Shown piece after piece: positions 33,165 to 42,480 of a DNA stretch of 64,000 nt; the stretch's first letter is position 1; each line of letters starts with the position of its first letter. Location of the stretch: NCBI RefSeq assembly GCF_002160765.1, contig NZ_NFLF01000006.1, positions 124,001-188,000 of the forward strand. The letters are read 5' to 3'. Below the pieces are notes generated by a model, which was not told where the DNA came from, did not search any database, and saw only the letters and a list, made by a program, of their open reading frames with translations. The translations under genes were made by a program, and so were the position numbers. The DNA is from Lachnoclostridium sp. An138. Its GTDB lineage: Bacteria > Bacillota > Clostridia > Lachnospirales > Lachnospiraceae.

Positions 33165-33252
33165 AATCTTTCCATTCTGTTAGATTTGAGAAAGAGCCTG
33201 GAAAGATTGCTGTGGTAAAGTCTGTATTGTCGAAAGACAGTGCAGACTTTTT
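33165..33252 (+). promoter_or_regulatory. Two tandem hairpins between kinase and ABC genes (attenuator-like)
   Basis: First stem AATCTTTCCA/TGGAAAGATT (33165-33208, perfect 10 pairs). The second, AAAGTCTG...CAGACTTT with an inner TTGTC/GACAG pair (33217-33252), ends in a T run and looks like an intrinsic terminator. Partial termination here would set the ratio of signalling to transporter mRNA. Confidence 0.6.
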
Positions 33253-33269
33253 CGTGGAGGTATTTTATT

Positions 33270-33938
33270 ATGACGATTTTGGAAACCAGAGATCTGAAAA
33301 AATATTATGGCAGCGGAGACACGCTGGTGAAGGCCCTGGACGGGGTAAATTTACATGTGGAGGATGGAGAATTTGTGGCTATCGTAGGCACGTCAGGCTC
33401 CGGCAAGTCCACCCTGCTCCACATGCTGGGCGGGCTGGACCGGCCTACTTCCGGCTCTGTCGCCGTAGGAGGAAAAAATATCTTTTCCTTAAAGGACGAG
33501 GCTCTGACTATCTTCCGGCGGCGGAAGATCGGCTTTGTGTTCCAGAGCTACAACCTGGTGCCGGTCCTGACGGTATATGAGAACATTGTCCTTCCGATCC
33601 AGCTGGATGGCGGCCGAATCGACAAGCACTATGTCCGGGAGGTCATTGCGGCCCTGGGAATCGAGAAGAAACTGAACAATCTTCCCAGCCAGCTCTCCGG
33701 CGGCCAGCAGCAGCGGGTAGCCATCGCCCGGGCCCTGGCCACGAAGCCCGCCATTCTCCTTGCCGACGAGCCTACCGGCAACCTGGACAGCCGCACCAGC
33801 CAGGACGTATTGTCCCTGATGAAGGTCACCGGCCGGAAGTTCGCACAGACCATGGTGATGATTACCCACAACGAGGAAATTGCCCAGCTGGCCGACCGCA
33901 TCGTCCGCATCGAAGACGGCCGGATCGTGGCGCGGTAA
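33270..33938 (+). CDS. ABC transporter ATPase (BceA-like)
   Basis: A 222-residue ATPase of the MacB/LolD/BceA group: Walker A GTSGSGKST, signature LSGGQQQRVAIARALA, Walker B ILLADEPTGNLDS, H-loop MITHNEE. The start is the ATG at 33270 with GGAGG nine bases upstream, not the earlier in-frame ATG at 33240 that lies within the terminator-like hairpin. The permease follows after 12 bases. Confidence 0.94.
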   Translation: MTILETRDLKKYYGSGDTLVKALDGVNLHVEDGEFVAIVGTSGSGKSTLLHMLGGLDRPTSGSVAVGGKNIFSLKDEALTIFRRRKIGFVFQSYNLVPVLTVYENIVLPIQLDGGRIDKHYVREVIAALGIEKKLNNLPSQLSGGQQQRVAIARALATKPAILLADEPTGNLDSRTSQDVLSLMKVTGRKFAQTMVMITHNEEIAQLADRIVRIEDGRIVAR

Positions 33939-33950
33939 GGGGGTGAGTAC

Positions 33951-36608
33951 ATGAAAGTCAAAAACAGCAAGTGTATCCGGCGGCTGGCCTGGAAGACCCT
34001 GCAGGCCAGCCGTACCCGGAATCTGATCGCGGCAACGGCTATCGCTCTGACAGCAGTGCTTTTTACCAGCCTGTTCACCATCGCGCTTTCCATCAACGAA
34101 GGCATCCAGCAGTCCAATTTCCGCCAGGTAGGGGGCTGGTCCCATGGCGGCTTTAAATACCTGACGGAGCAGCAGTTCGACGCCCTGAAAGACGATCCTC
34201 TGATCGACGCCTGGGGCCTGCGGCGCTTTCTCGGCATGCCCACAGACGCGCCTTTCAACAAATCTCATGTGGAGGTCAGCTACGCTGACGCCAACGAAGC
34301 CCACTGGATGTACTGCGATCCGGTAGACGGCGCACTGCCCCAGGAAGGCACAGACCAGGCTGCCACCGACACCCATGTGCTGGAGCTTCTGGGAATCGAG
34401 CCGGAAATCGGAGCGGAATTCACCCTTACTTTTCCCGTGGACGGACATACCACCACGCAGACCTTTACTCTTTCCGGCTGGTGGGAATACGATGAAGCTA
34501 TCGTGGCAAATCATATCCTGATTCCCGAAAGCCGCCTAAACGAAATCCTCTCGGAATGCGGTGTGGACCCGAACGCTTCCTCCAATGGCATGACCGGAGC
34601 CTGGAACATGGACGTGATGCTGAAAAGCGGCTCCCGGCACATTGAGCAGGATCTGAATCAGATTTTATCCAATCACGGCTATCAGAGTGAGACACAGGGG
34701 GAGAACTACATCGACACCGGAGTCAACTGGGGCTATACCGGAGCCCGGATGTCCGACAGCATGGACCCCACCGTGTTCCTGGCAATTACCGCCATAGCCC
34801 TGCTCATCATTTTTACCGGCTACCTCATTATCTACAATGTATTTCAGATTTCCGTCGCCGGGGATATCCGGTTTTATGGTCTCTTAAAAACCATCGGCAC
34901 AACACCACGGCAGCTGCGCCGGATCATCCGCCTGCAGGCTCTTGTCTTAAGCGCCGCCGGCATTCCCATCGGTCTGGTAATTGGCTGGCTCATAGGCGGA
35001 CGGCTGACGCCGGTGATCACAGCCCGGCTTGACGGCGTGGTGACACTCACCTCCGGGAACCCGCTGATTTTTGCCGCCTCGGCTCTGTTTGCCCTGATCA
35101 CAGTGCTGCTCTCCTGCCGGCGGCCCGGACGGATGGCGGCAAAAGTCTCTCCGGTGGAAGCAGTGCGTTACACGGAAGGCCGGGCGGGAAGCCGGGCGAA
35201 AAGCCGCAGAGCCCGCAGAGTCAATCCCTTTACCATGGCCTGGGCCAATCTGGGACGAAACAAGGGCAAGACGACCGTGACCATCCTCTCCCTTTCCCTC
35301 GCCGTAGTGCTGCTTACCGTAACTGTAAACTTCACCAGCGGCTTTGATATGGATAAGTATGTGTCCAATTTCACCGCCAGCGACTTTATCGTGGCGAACG
35401 CCGCCAAATTCCAGACCGGCACCCTTATTTTTTCGGACGATATGGGCGTGCCCCAGCCGGCCATGGACGAGATTCAGGCACAGGGCGGCATCACCGGCGA
35501 AGGTATGGTGTACGGACAGACCTCTCAGGTGCTGGAGTATATCACTGAGAATTACTTCCGTCAGATGAACCAGCATTTCTACACTCCGGAACAGCTGGAT
35601 AATCTGATCCGCCTCACAGATCAGAACGAAGAGGGACTGCTGGCCGCCAATGCTCAGATTTCCGGCATGAGCTCCTTTGCCCTCGATCACCTGACGGTAC
35701 TGGAAGGGGATCTGTCTTCCCTCTATGAACCGGGCAGCCGGACTATCGCCGCCGTGTACAGTGAAGACGAGTACGGTAATGCCGATCCAGACAGCCACTG
35801 GGCGAAGCTTGGAGATACGGTCACTCTACGGTATGTGGAGGAGACAGAATGCTATGATCCGGACACCGGGGAGGTCTACGGAAGCTATGAGGATGTGCCG
35901 GATGGAGCAGACTATGCGGAGCGGCCCGTGGAATACCGGGATGTGGATTACACCGTAGCTGCCCTGGTGACAGTCCCCTCCGCTCTCAGCTACCGCTACT
36001 ACGGCTCAGATGAATTTATTCTGAATGACCAGGCCTTTGTTCAGGATACGGGCACAGACAGTATCATGTATTACGCCTTCGACACCACTGACGAGGCAAA
36101 CGAAGCCATGGAAACATTTCTCGCAGACTATACGGAAAACGTAAATCCGGAACTGGATTATGAGAGCAAAACCACCTACGCGGGAGAATTTGAGAGCATG
36201 CGGTCCATGTTTCTGCTGCTGGGCGGAGCCTTAAGCTTCATCGTGGGACTGGTGGGAGTGCTGAATTTCTTCAACGCCATTCTTACCGGAATCATCTCCC
36301 GGAAGCGGGAGCTGGCCGTACTTCAGGCCGTAGGAATGACCAGCAGACAGCTGCGCACCATGCTGGCCTGCGAAGGACTGCTGTACGCTCTGGGCGCTGC
36401 AGGGCTGGCCCTGCTTCTGACTGTGGTGCTGGGACCGGTATCCTTCCGGGCCATCGAGGGGCTGTTCTGGTTCTTCACCTACCATCTGGAGCTGACCCCC
36501 TTCCTGCTGGTGGTTCCTCTGTTCACCCTCCTTGGGACAGGTATTCCCATCCTGACCAGCCGGGCGTCAGAAAAGCACACGGTAGTAGAACGGCTGCGGG
36601 AAGACTAG
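33951..36608 (+). CDS. FtsX-domain ABC permease (BceB/MacB-like), large
   Basis: An 885-residue permease with an N-terminal helix (about 20-45), a first extracytoplasmic domain, a first FtsX three-helix core (about 270-385), a second helix near 440-460 (VTILSLSLAVVLLTVTVNFT), a large extracytoplasmic domain of about 300 residues rich in Tyr/Asp, and a second FtsX core (about 760-875). Duplicate FtsX cores make it larger than BceB (about 650) and closer to the FtsX-type permeases of clostridial antimicrobial resistance systems. It works with the ATPase at 33270 and probably signals to the kinase at 32249. Confidence 0.92.
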   Translation: MKVKNSKCIRRLAWKTLQASRTRNLIAATAIALTAVLFTSLFTIALSINEGIQQSNFRQVGGWSHGGFKYLTEQQFDALKDDPLIDAWGLRRFLGMPTDAPFNKSHVEVSYADANEAHWMYCDPVDGALPQEGTDQAATDTHVLELLGIEPEIGAEFTLTFPVDGHTTTQTFTLSGWWEYDEAIVANHILIPESRLNEILSECGVDPNASSNGMTGAWNMDVMLKSGSRHIEQDLNQILSNHGYQSETQGENYIDTGVNWGYTGARMSDSMDPTVFLAITAIALLIIFTGYLIIYNVFQISVAGDIRFYGLLKTIGTTPRQLRRIIRLQALVLSAAGIPIGLVIGWLIGGRLTPVITARLDGVVTLTSGNPLIFAASALFALITVLLSCRRPGRMAAKVSPVEAVRYTEGRAGSRAKSRRARRVNPFTMAWANLGRNKGKTTVTILSLSLAVVLLTVTVNFTSGFDMDKYVSNFTASDFIVANAAKFQTGTLIFSDDMGVPQPAMDEIQAQGGITGEGMVYGQTSQVLEYITENYFRQMNQHFYTPEQLDNLIRLTDQNEEGLLAANAQISGMSSFALDHLTVLEGDLSSLYEPGSRTIAAVYSEDEYGNADPDSHWAKLGDTVTLRYVEETECYDPDTGEVYGSYEDVPDGADYAERPVEYRDVDYTVAALVTVPSALSYRYYGSDEFILNDQAFVQDTGTDSIMYYAFDTTDEANEAMETFLADYTENVNPELDYESKTTYAGEFESMRSMFLLLGGALSFIVGLVGVLNFFNAILTGIISRKRELAVLQAVGMTSRQLRTMLACEGLLYALGAAGLALLLTVVLGPVSFRAIEGLFWFFTYHLELTPFLLVVPLFTLLGTGIPILTSRASEKHTVVERLRED

Positions 36609-36717
36609 CTCCGTTTTTGGATACAGAGCTAGTTGAATCCCCCTCTTCTGGCCACAGCGCTCACAGCCCCCTCCTTTTCCGCCTGTATAACAGACATACA
36701 GCTATTATAAACCAAAA

Positions 36718-36776
36718 GCCGCGGCAGAGAAGCCCGCACAACCAAAATGTCGTGCGCACTCATCCTCTGCCGCGGC
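36718..36776 (-). terminator. Terminator of the V-ATPase operon
   Basis: A perfect 12-base stem GCCGCGGCAGAG/CTCTGCCGCGGC encloses a loop with further self-complementarity; TTTTGG follows on the minus strand. It lies 31 bases beyond the ntpD stop and between convergent operons. A separate CTAGCTC/GAGCTAG stem sits at the end of the permease gene (about 36608-36631). Confidence 0.75.
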
Positions 36777-36807
36777 CCTTTATATCCCATACGACCTATT
36801 CTTTATT

Positions 36808-37422
36808 TTATCCATGCATTCTCTTAATGACCTTCAGACGCGTGAACTCCTCACGATCCTTCTCTTCCAGTGCATTGGAAATCGTCTTCGTCAGCATCTC
36901 ATACCGGGGAATCGTAATATTCTTCAGAGCATTGGCGCGCTTCTGAGCCTTCTTGATATTGGCCGCCAGCTGGTAAGCCGAATTCTCCACCATGGACAGC
37001 TTAATCGTCAGATCCTTTACCTTCTCGAAAGCCACTCTGGCAATATCCAGAGATTCCTTCGTGCTGTAAAAGGCATAGACCGGGGTTCTGGTAGCCGCGT
37101 CGTAGCGCACCAGAGGAATCTCGGTGCCCATGATGCTTCGCGTCTTGACCTCGATACTGTCCTCTACCGGTACATTTCTGGCCACGTCAGCCACGGCATT
37201 GATGCCAAGCTCCATATTGGCCCGCTGGAGGGCCGCATAGGCTTCCGTGAACGTAGTGCGGATCTCGGCCTGAATATCCTTGGCCTGATCCACAAGCCCC
37301 ATCAGTTCCCGGATCAGAATATTTCTTTTTTTATCCATCAGCTCATAACCCTGACGGGCCAGAGCCAGAGAATTCTTAGCCGCTATGAGATTGCCTTTTG
37401 TGGGGACTGCACTGTTGTCCAT
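36808..37422 (-). CDS. ntpD: V-type ATPase subunit D
   Basis: A 204-residue central-shaft subunit D of the V/A-type ATPase: PTKGNLIAAKNSLALARQGYELMDKKRNILIREL at the N-terminus shows the conserved long coiled coil, and KKAQKRANALKNITIPRYE the C-terminal one. The start is the ATG at 37422 with AAGGAGG upstream; the frame opens 99 bases earlier but that part is not family-like. A 403-base gap separates it from ntpB, unusual for this operon. Confidence 0.94.
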   Translation of the reverse strand: MDNSAVPTKGNLIAAKNSLALARQGYELMDKKRNILIRELMGLVDQAKDIQAEIRTTFTEAYAALQRANMELGINAVADVARNVPVEDSIEVKTRSIMGTEIPLVRYDAATRTPVYAFYSTKESLDIARVAFEKVKDLTIKLSMVENSAYQLAANIKKAQKRANALKNITIPRYEMLTKTISNALEEKDREEFTRLKVIKRMHG

Positions 37423-37825
37423 GCAATTACCTCCTTCTTTTCTGCGCGGCGCGGAAGGCAGACGCTGTAACCTCAACTGCTCAAACAGTCTTCTGACTTC
37501 CTGCGCCCTGCAGAAATTCACTCCGCCATGCCGCAGGGGCGGGAATTTGCTCCGCTCCGCCGCACGGCCGGAAAATTACTTCGGGCTTTTCGGATGCTGG
37601 AATTCTTCCGTGACTGCATCGCGGCTGCGAATACCCCCGCGGACTTTCATCTGCCCAGTGTCTCAGCCTCTTCCTGAACGCCTGTCTGATTCTGGCGGAC
37701 TGCTTTTTAGTCCGACAAGAAGCAGACAGGTGTACAGGAAGGGATGGACACGGGCAGTGAAAGTCTGCGGGACGGTCTCGCGCGGTCCAGCAGTCATAGA
37801 AGAAGCCCCTTTCCGAAAACCCGGA
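37423..37825. other. 403-base non-coding spacer inside the V-ATPase operon
   Basis: No convincing gene on either strand; open frames here overlap ntpB or lack ribosome sites. It contains a nested hairpin CCTGTCTG...CAGACAGG (37681-37730, with an inner CGGACT/AGTCCG stem) and a GC-rich palindromic part near 37500-37560 (CCGCCATGCCGCAGGGGCGGG). It may be an inserted intergenic element or a former gene. Confidence 0.55.
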
Positions 37826-39217
37826 TTAATTTTCCTCTTTTTCCGCAGGCTTATAGTATTTATCCAGTATCTTTGTATCCGCGCGGTCAAGCTCTTCTCT
37901 GGGCAGCATGCCGAGAAGTTCCCAGCCAATGTCCAGCGTCTCCTCAATGGTACGGTTTTCGTCGGGACCCTGGCCTACAAAGCGGGCCTCAAATGCCTTT
38001 CCGAATTCCAGATATTTCTTATCGATAGGAGACAGCTCGTCCTCACCGATTACAGACGCCAGTGCTCTCGCGTCGCCCACCTTTGCGTAAGAGGAAAACA
38101 GCTGGTTTGCCAGATCCTGATGATCCTCACGGGTGAAGCCCTCGCCGATACCGTCCTTCATCAGACGGGACAGAGACGGCAGCACACTGATAGGCGGATA
38201 TACGGCCTGGCCGTGAAGCTCTCGATCCAGTACAATCTGTCCCTCCGTAATATAACCTGTCAGGTCAGGAATCGGATGCGTAATATCGTCATTAGGCATG
38301 GTCAGAATCGGAATCTGTGTCACAGAACCTTTGACGCCCTGTACGATGCCGGCACGCTCATAAAGAGCCGCCAGCTCACTGTATAAGTAACCCGGATAAC
38401 CCTTTCTGGACGGGATCTCTCCCTTGGAGGAGGAAACCTCACGCATGGCCTCCGCGAAGGAAGTCATATCCGTCAGAATTACCAGAATGTGCATATTGCA
38501 TTCAAATGCCAGATACTCGGCAGCAGTCAGAGCCACCTTCGGCGTGATCAGACGCTCTACCACCGGATCGTTTGCCAGATTCAGGAACATGGCCACATGC
38601 TCGTAGGCTCCGCTTTCATCAAAGGCGCGGCGGAAGAAATCAGCCACGTCGTGCTTGACACCCATAGCGGCAAACACAATACCGAACTGCTCGTCGGAAT
38701 CCTCGCCCAGAGACGCCTGCTTTACCAGCTGGGCTGCCAGCTGATCATGGGGAAGTCCGTTCCCTGAAAAGATCGGCAGCTTCTGTCCGCGGATCAGAGT
38801 GGTCAGGCCATCGATGGCGGAAAAACCGGTCCGGATATAGTTACGGGGATATTCCCGCGTAACCGGGTTCAGCGGCTGTCCGTTTACATTCCGGTGCACA
38901 TCGGACACAATCTCTCCCAGGCCGTCAATCGGCTGGCCGAGACCATTGAAGGTACGTCCCAGGATTTCCGGTGAAAGGGCGATTTCCATAGGATGTCCGG
39001 TCAGTTTTGTATGGGTGTTGCGCAGGGACATGCTGTCCGTGCCTCCAAACACCTGAATGACCGCCTTGTCCTTGTAGCACTCTATGATACGGCCCAGCTC
39101 TTTTTTCTTCGCGTCTACGCTGATCTCCACAATTTCCTCATAGGAAGCGTTCTGGACGCCTTCCAGGGCGATCAGAGGGCCATTGATTTCACTTAAGCCT
39201 AAATATTCAATTGCCAT
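37826..39217 (-). CDS. ntpB: V-type ATPase subunit B
   Basis: A 463-residue non-catalytic nucleotide-site subunit of the V/A-ATPase head, normal length. Family marks include [19 protein letters not shown] at the start, [41 protein letters not shown] with a P-loop lacking the usual GKT, and the [13 protein letters not shown] region. It forms the alternating A3B3 ring with NtpA, which starts 16 bases upstream. Confidence 0.97.
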   Translation of the reverse strand: MAIEYLGLSEINGPLIALEGVQNASYEEIVEISVDAKKKELGRIIECYKDKAVIQVFGGTDSMSLRNTHTKLTGHPMEIALSPEILGRTFNGLGQPIDGLGEIVSDVHRNVNGQPLNPVTREYPRNYIRTGFSAIDGLTTLIRGQKLPIFSGNGLPHDQLAAQLVKQASLGEDSDEQFGIVFAAMGVKHDVADFFRRAFDESGAYEHVAMFLNLANDPVVERLITPKVALTAAEYLAFECNMHILVILTDMTSFAEAMREVSSSKGEIPSRKGYPGYLYSELAALYERAGIVQGVKGSVTQIPILTMPNDDITHPIPDLTGYITEGQIVLDRELHGQAVYPPISVLPSLSRLMKDGIGEGFTREDHQDLANQLFSSYAKVGDARALASVIGEDELSPIDKKYLEFGKAFEARFVGQGPDENRTIEETLDIGWELLGMLPREELDRADTKILDKYYKPAEKEEN

Positions 39218-39232
39218 AGCATTTCCTCCCCT

Positions 39233-40999
39233 TTATGCGTTCTTTTCCAGTACGCGATTGTAGAAATCATCAATCGCTTTTTTGTAATCGTCAAACATCT
39301 CCAGATGATCGTTGGGCACGTCATACTTGATGGCGATAACCTTCTCAAAGATATTCTCAGACTTCAGCACAGACATGGGCATTCCCATGGTAATGAGAGC
39401 CTTTGATTTGTCATACAGATAAAGGATTGTCTCCATCATTTTCATCTGTTTCTCCATAGGCACGCAGGTATCCTCCGAATGGAAGGCGTTCTGCTGCAGG
39501 AAGCCCAGACGCACCACTCTGGAAATCTCCAGAACCAGCTTCTGATCATCAGGAAGCACGTCGCTTCCGATCAGCTTTACAATCTCCATCAGGCTGCTTT
39601 CCTGATTCAGAATCACCATCAGACGATTCCGGCAGTCCATGAAATCCTTTGCCACATGGTCCTTGTACCAGGGCGCCAGATCGGAAATATACTCGCTGTA
39701 GCTGGACAGCCAGTGAATGGCCGGATAATGACGCGCATAAGCCAGAGACTTATCCAGTCCCCAGAAGCAGCGCACGAAACGCTTGGTATTCTGCGTAACG
39801 GGCTCAGAAAAATCGCCTCCCTGGGGAGACACGGCTCCGATAATAGAGACGCTTCCCTCTGTGCCGTTCAGGTTCATCATCATGCCGGCACGCTCGTAGA
39901 AGGCCGCAAGGCGGGAAGCCAGATAAGCCGGGAAACCTTCCTCGGCAGGCATCTCCTCCAGACGTCCGGACAGCTCACGGAGAGCCTCTGCCCATCGGGA
40001 TGTGGAGTCCGCCATGATAGCCACATCATAGCCCATGTCCCGGTAATACTCGGCAAGAGTCACACCTGTATAGATGCTTGCCTCGCGGGCCGCCACAGGC
40101 ATGTTGGACGTATTGGCAATCAGAACGGTACGGTCCATCAGAGGATTGCCGGTCCGGGGGTCCACCAGTTTGGAGAAGTCCTCCAGCACCTGGGTCATCT
40201 CATTTCCACGCTCGCCGCAGCCAATGTAAATAATGATATCCGCGTCAGACCATTTTGCGATCTGGTGCTGGGTCATGGTCTTTCCTGTACCGAAACCGCC
40301 GGGGATCGCCGCTGTACCTCCCTTTGCGATAGGAAACAGGGTGTCCAGAATACGCTGTCCTGTGATCAGCGGCTTCATTGCCGGGTAACGCTTTCTGGTA
40401 GGACGCGGAATCCGGATAGGCCATTTCTGAGTCATGGTCAGCTCCTGCTCCGAACCGTCGTCCAGCTGCAGAACCGCAATAGTGTCGCAGATGGTATACT
40501 GTCCGTCTGGCATCACCTTAATCAGCGTTCCTTCCATATTCGGAGGAACCATCACCTTGTGGACTACCGCATGAGTCTCCTGAACTTCACAGAGTATCGT
40601 GCCGCCCCGGACACGCTCTCCCTCTTTGACAGTCATATGCGCGTCCCAGAGTTTTTCCTTATCCAGAGAATCCACAATCGTTCCCCGGGTAATATACGCG
40701 CCGCCGGTCTTTGCGATCTCGCTTAAGGGGCGCTCGATTCCATCAAAAATATTATGAAGAATACCTGGAGCCAGCACGACCGAAATCGCGTCTCCCGTGG
40801 CCTCTACAAGCTCTCCCGGCTTCAGGCCCGTCGTCTCCTCGAAAACCTGAATGGTCGTCATATCCTTTGTCAGTCCAATAACCTCGCCTACCAGCTTTTC
40901 CTGGCCCACGTAGACCATCTCTGACATTTTAAAACCTGTATTTCCCTGGAGGTAGATAACGGGACCATTGATTCCATAGATAACGCCTGTTCTATTCAT
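39233..40999 (-). CDS. ntpA: V-type ATPase catalytic subunit A
   Basis: A 588-residue catalytic subunit of the V/A-ATPase with the non-homologous insert typical of A subunits (about 110-190), Walker [14 protein letters not shown] (about 230), the catalytic [13 protein letters not shown] glutamate region and the [12 protein letters not shown] motif. It overlaps ntpE by 8 bases. Together with the membrane subunits I and K it couples ATP hydrolysis or synthesis to Na+ or H+ transport. Confidence 0.97.
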   Translation of the reverse strand: MNRTGVIYGINGPVIYLQGNTGFKMSEMVYVGQEKLVGEVIGLTKDMTTIQVFEETTGLKPGELVEATGDAISVVLAPGILHNIFDGIERPLSEIAKTGGAYITRGTIVDSLDKEKLWDAHMTVKEGERVRGGTILCEVQETHAVVHKVMVPPNMEGTLIKVMPDGQYTICDTIAVLQLDDGSEQELTMTQKWPIRIPRPTRKRYPAMKPLITGQRILDTLFPIAKGGTAAIPGGFGTGKTMTQHQIAKWSDADIIIYIGCGERGNEMTQVLEDFSKLVDPRTGNPLMDRTVLIANTSNMPVAAREASIYTGVTLAEYYRDMGYDVAIMADSTSRWAEALRELSGRLEEMPAEEGFPAYLASRLAAFYERAGMMMNLNGTEGSVSIIGAVSPQGGDFSEPVTQNTKRFVRCFWGLDKSLAYARHYPAIHWLSSYSEYISDLAPWYKDHVAKDFMDCRNRLMVILNQESSLMEIVKLIGSDVLPDDQKLVLEISRVVRLGFLQQNAFHSEDTCVPMEKQMKMMETILYLYDKSKALITMGMPMSVLKSENIFEKVIAIKYDVPNDHLEMFDDYKKAIDDFYNRVLEKNA

Positions 41000-41579
41000 T
41001 GGTCTTGCCTCCCTTTAACTGAAAGCTCTCTTTTGCCTCCGCAAGCTTGGTTTCAAAAGAATTGTCAATCAGAATATTTCTGCCCGGCAGAACCGCCCGG
41101 GTTCCGCCCAGGAAAGAATAGGTGCTGACCGTAACCGGGGCTCCTACTTCTGCTTCAATACTATACTGATACTGCGCGTCCGAAGGATCGATATAGAGAA
41201 TGATTTCCTCTCCTCCCGCGAACTCTCTCGCCTCACGCAGCTGCTTCACCAGCATCTGATGATACTCCCGCGTCTCAGCAAACCGCGCCAGCATATCCTT
41301 TACTTCCACAAACAGCTTTTCTTTCAGCTCTGCCTGACGCTTGCTTAAGGTTCTTTTGATTTCTATCTGAGCCTCTGAAAACTGCTTGTTATTCTGGCTT
41401 ACAAGGCGAACCGTTTCTGTCTTTATCTCCAGATCCGCCTGACGTTTTTTCTTTTCCTGGTGCTCCTGGAAAATCTTCTCCAGAGCATCTCTGTATTCAC
41501 GGAGCATGGTATTGCTCCTATTTCTCGCCTCTTCCATGGCATACATGGTAAAATGCTGCAGCTTTTCTTCTGTCGTCAC
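40992..41579 (-). CDS. ntpE: V-type ATPase subunit E (peripheral stalk)
   Basis: A 195-residue subunit with an N-terminal charged coiled coil (EEARNRSNTMLREYRDALEK, continuing to about residue 100) and a globular C-terminal half (EEIILYIDPSD...GGTRAVLPGRNILIDNSFET), the normal E-subunit plan. It pairs with the short G/H-type subunit at 45486 to form the outer stalk. Position between F and A matches clostridial V-ATPase operons. Confidence 0.9.
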   Translation of the reverse strand: MTTEEKLQHFTMYAMEEARNRSNTMLREYRDALEKIFQEHQEKKKRQADLEIKTETVRLVSQNNKQFSEAQIEIKRTLSKRQAELKEKLFVEVKDMLARFAETREYHQMLVKQLREAREFAGGEEIILYIDPSDAQYQYSIEAEVGAPVTVSTYSFLGGTRAVLPGRNILIDNSFETKLAEAKESFQLKGGKTNE

Positions 41580-41603
41580 CGCGTTCCACCTTCCTTCTTC
41601 CTG

Positions 41604-41912
41604 TTACAGTTTGACTCCTACCGCCTCGTTGACGTAAGAAGTGATAAAGTTTTCATCCCGGGTCGTACCGTGGCGATCCGGAATCTCTATGAGAAGCGGC
41701 AGACTGCGGCTCAGACGGACATCATTGATCAGATCCGGGAACTCCCGGCCGAACTTCTCCGTCAGAATAATAACCGCCACCTCTTTGTCTGCCAGGACAC
41801 GGGCAAGCTCACTTTTCAGCTCTTCTCTCTCGTGTACCACAGCTCCCTCAATTCCTGCCAGGCGCATGCCTGTGCAGGTGTCTACATTATCACTTATCAG
41901 ATACATTTTCAT
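41604..41912 (-). CDS. ntpF: V-type ATPase subunit F
   Basis: A 102-residue Rossmann-like subunit F: MYLISDNVDTCTGMRLAGIEG, then VAVIILTEKFG and LPLLIEIPDRHG are typical. It binds the central shaft with subunit D and can regulate coupling. It lies between K and E with short gaps on either side. E. hirae nomenclature calls this position NtpG. Confidence 0.92.
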   Translation of the reverse strand: MKMYLISDNVDTCTGMRLAGIEGAVVHEREELKSELARVLADKEVAVIILTEKFGREFPDLINDVRLSRSLPLLIEIPDRHGTTRDENFITSYVNEAVGVKL

Positions 41913-41939
41913 AGGAATTCCTTCCTTTCAGGCGGCTGC

Positions 41940-42422
<483 letters not shown>

Positions 42423-42480
42423 TTAGATATTTATAAATAAATTTTTTATTGCTGCTTTTTTCACATGCTTTTTCAACTGT

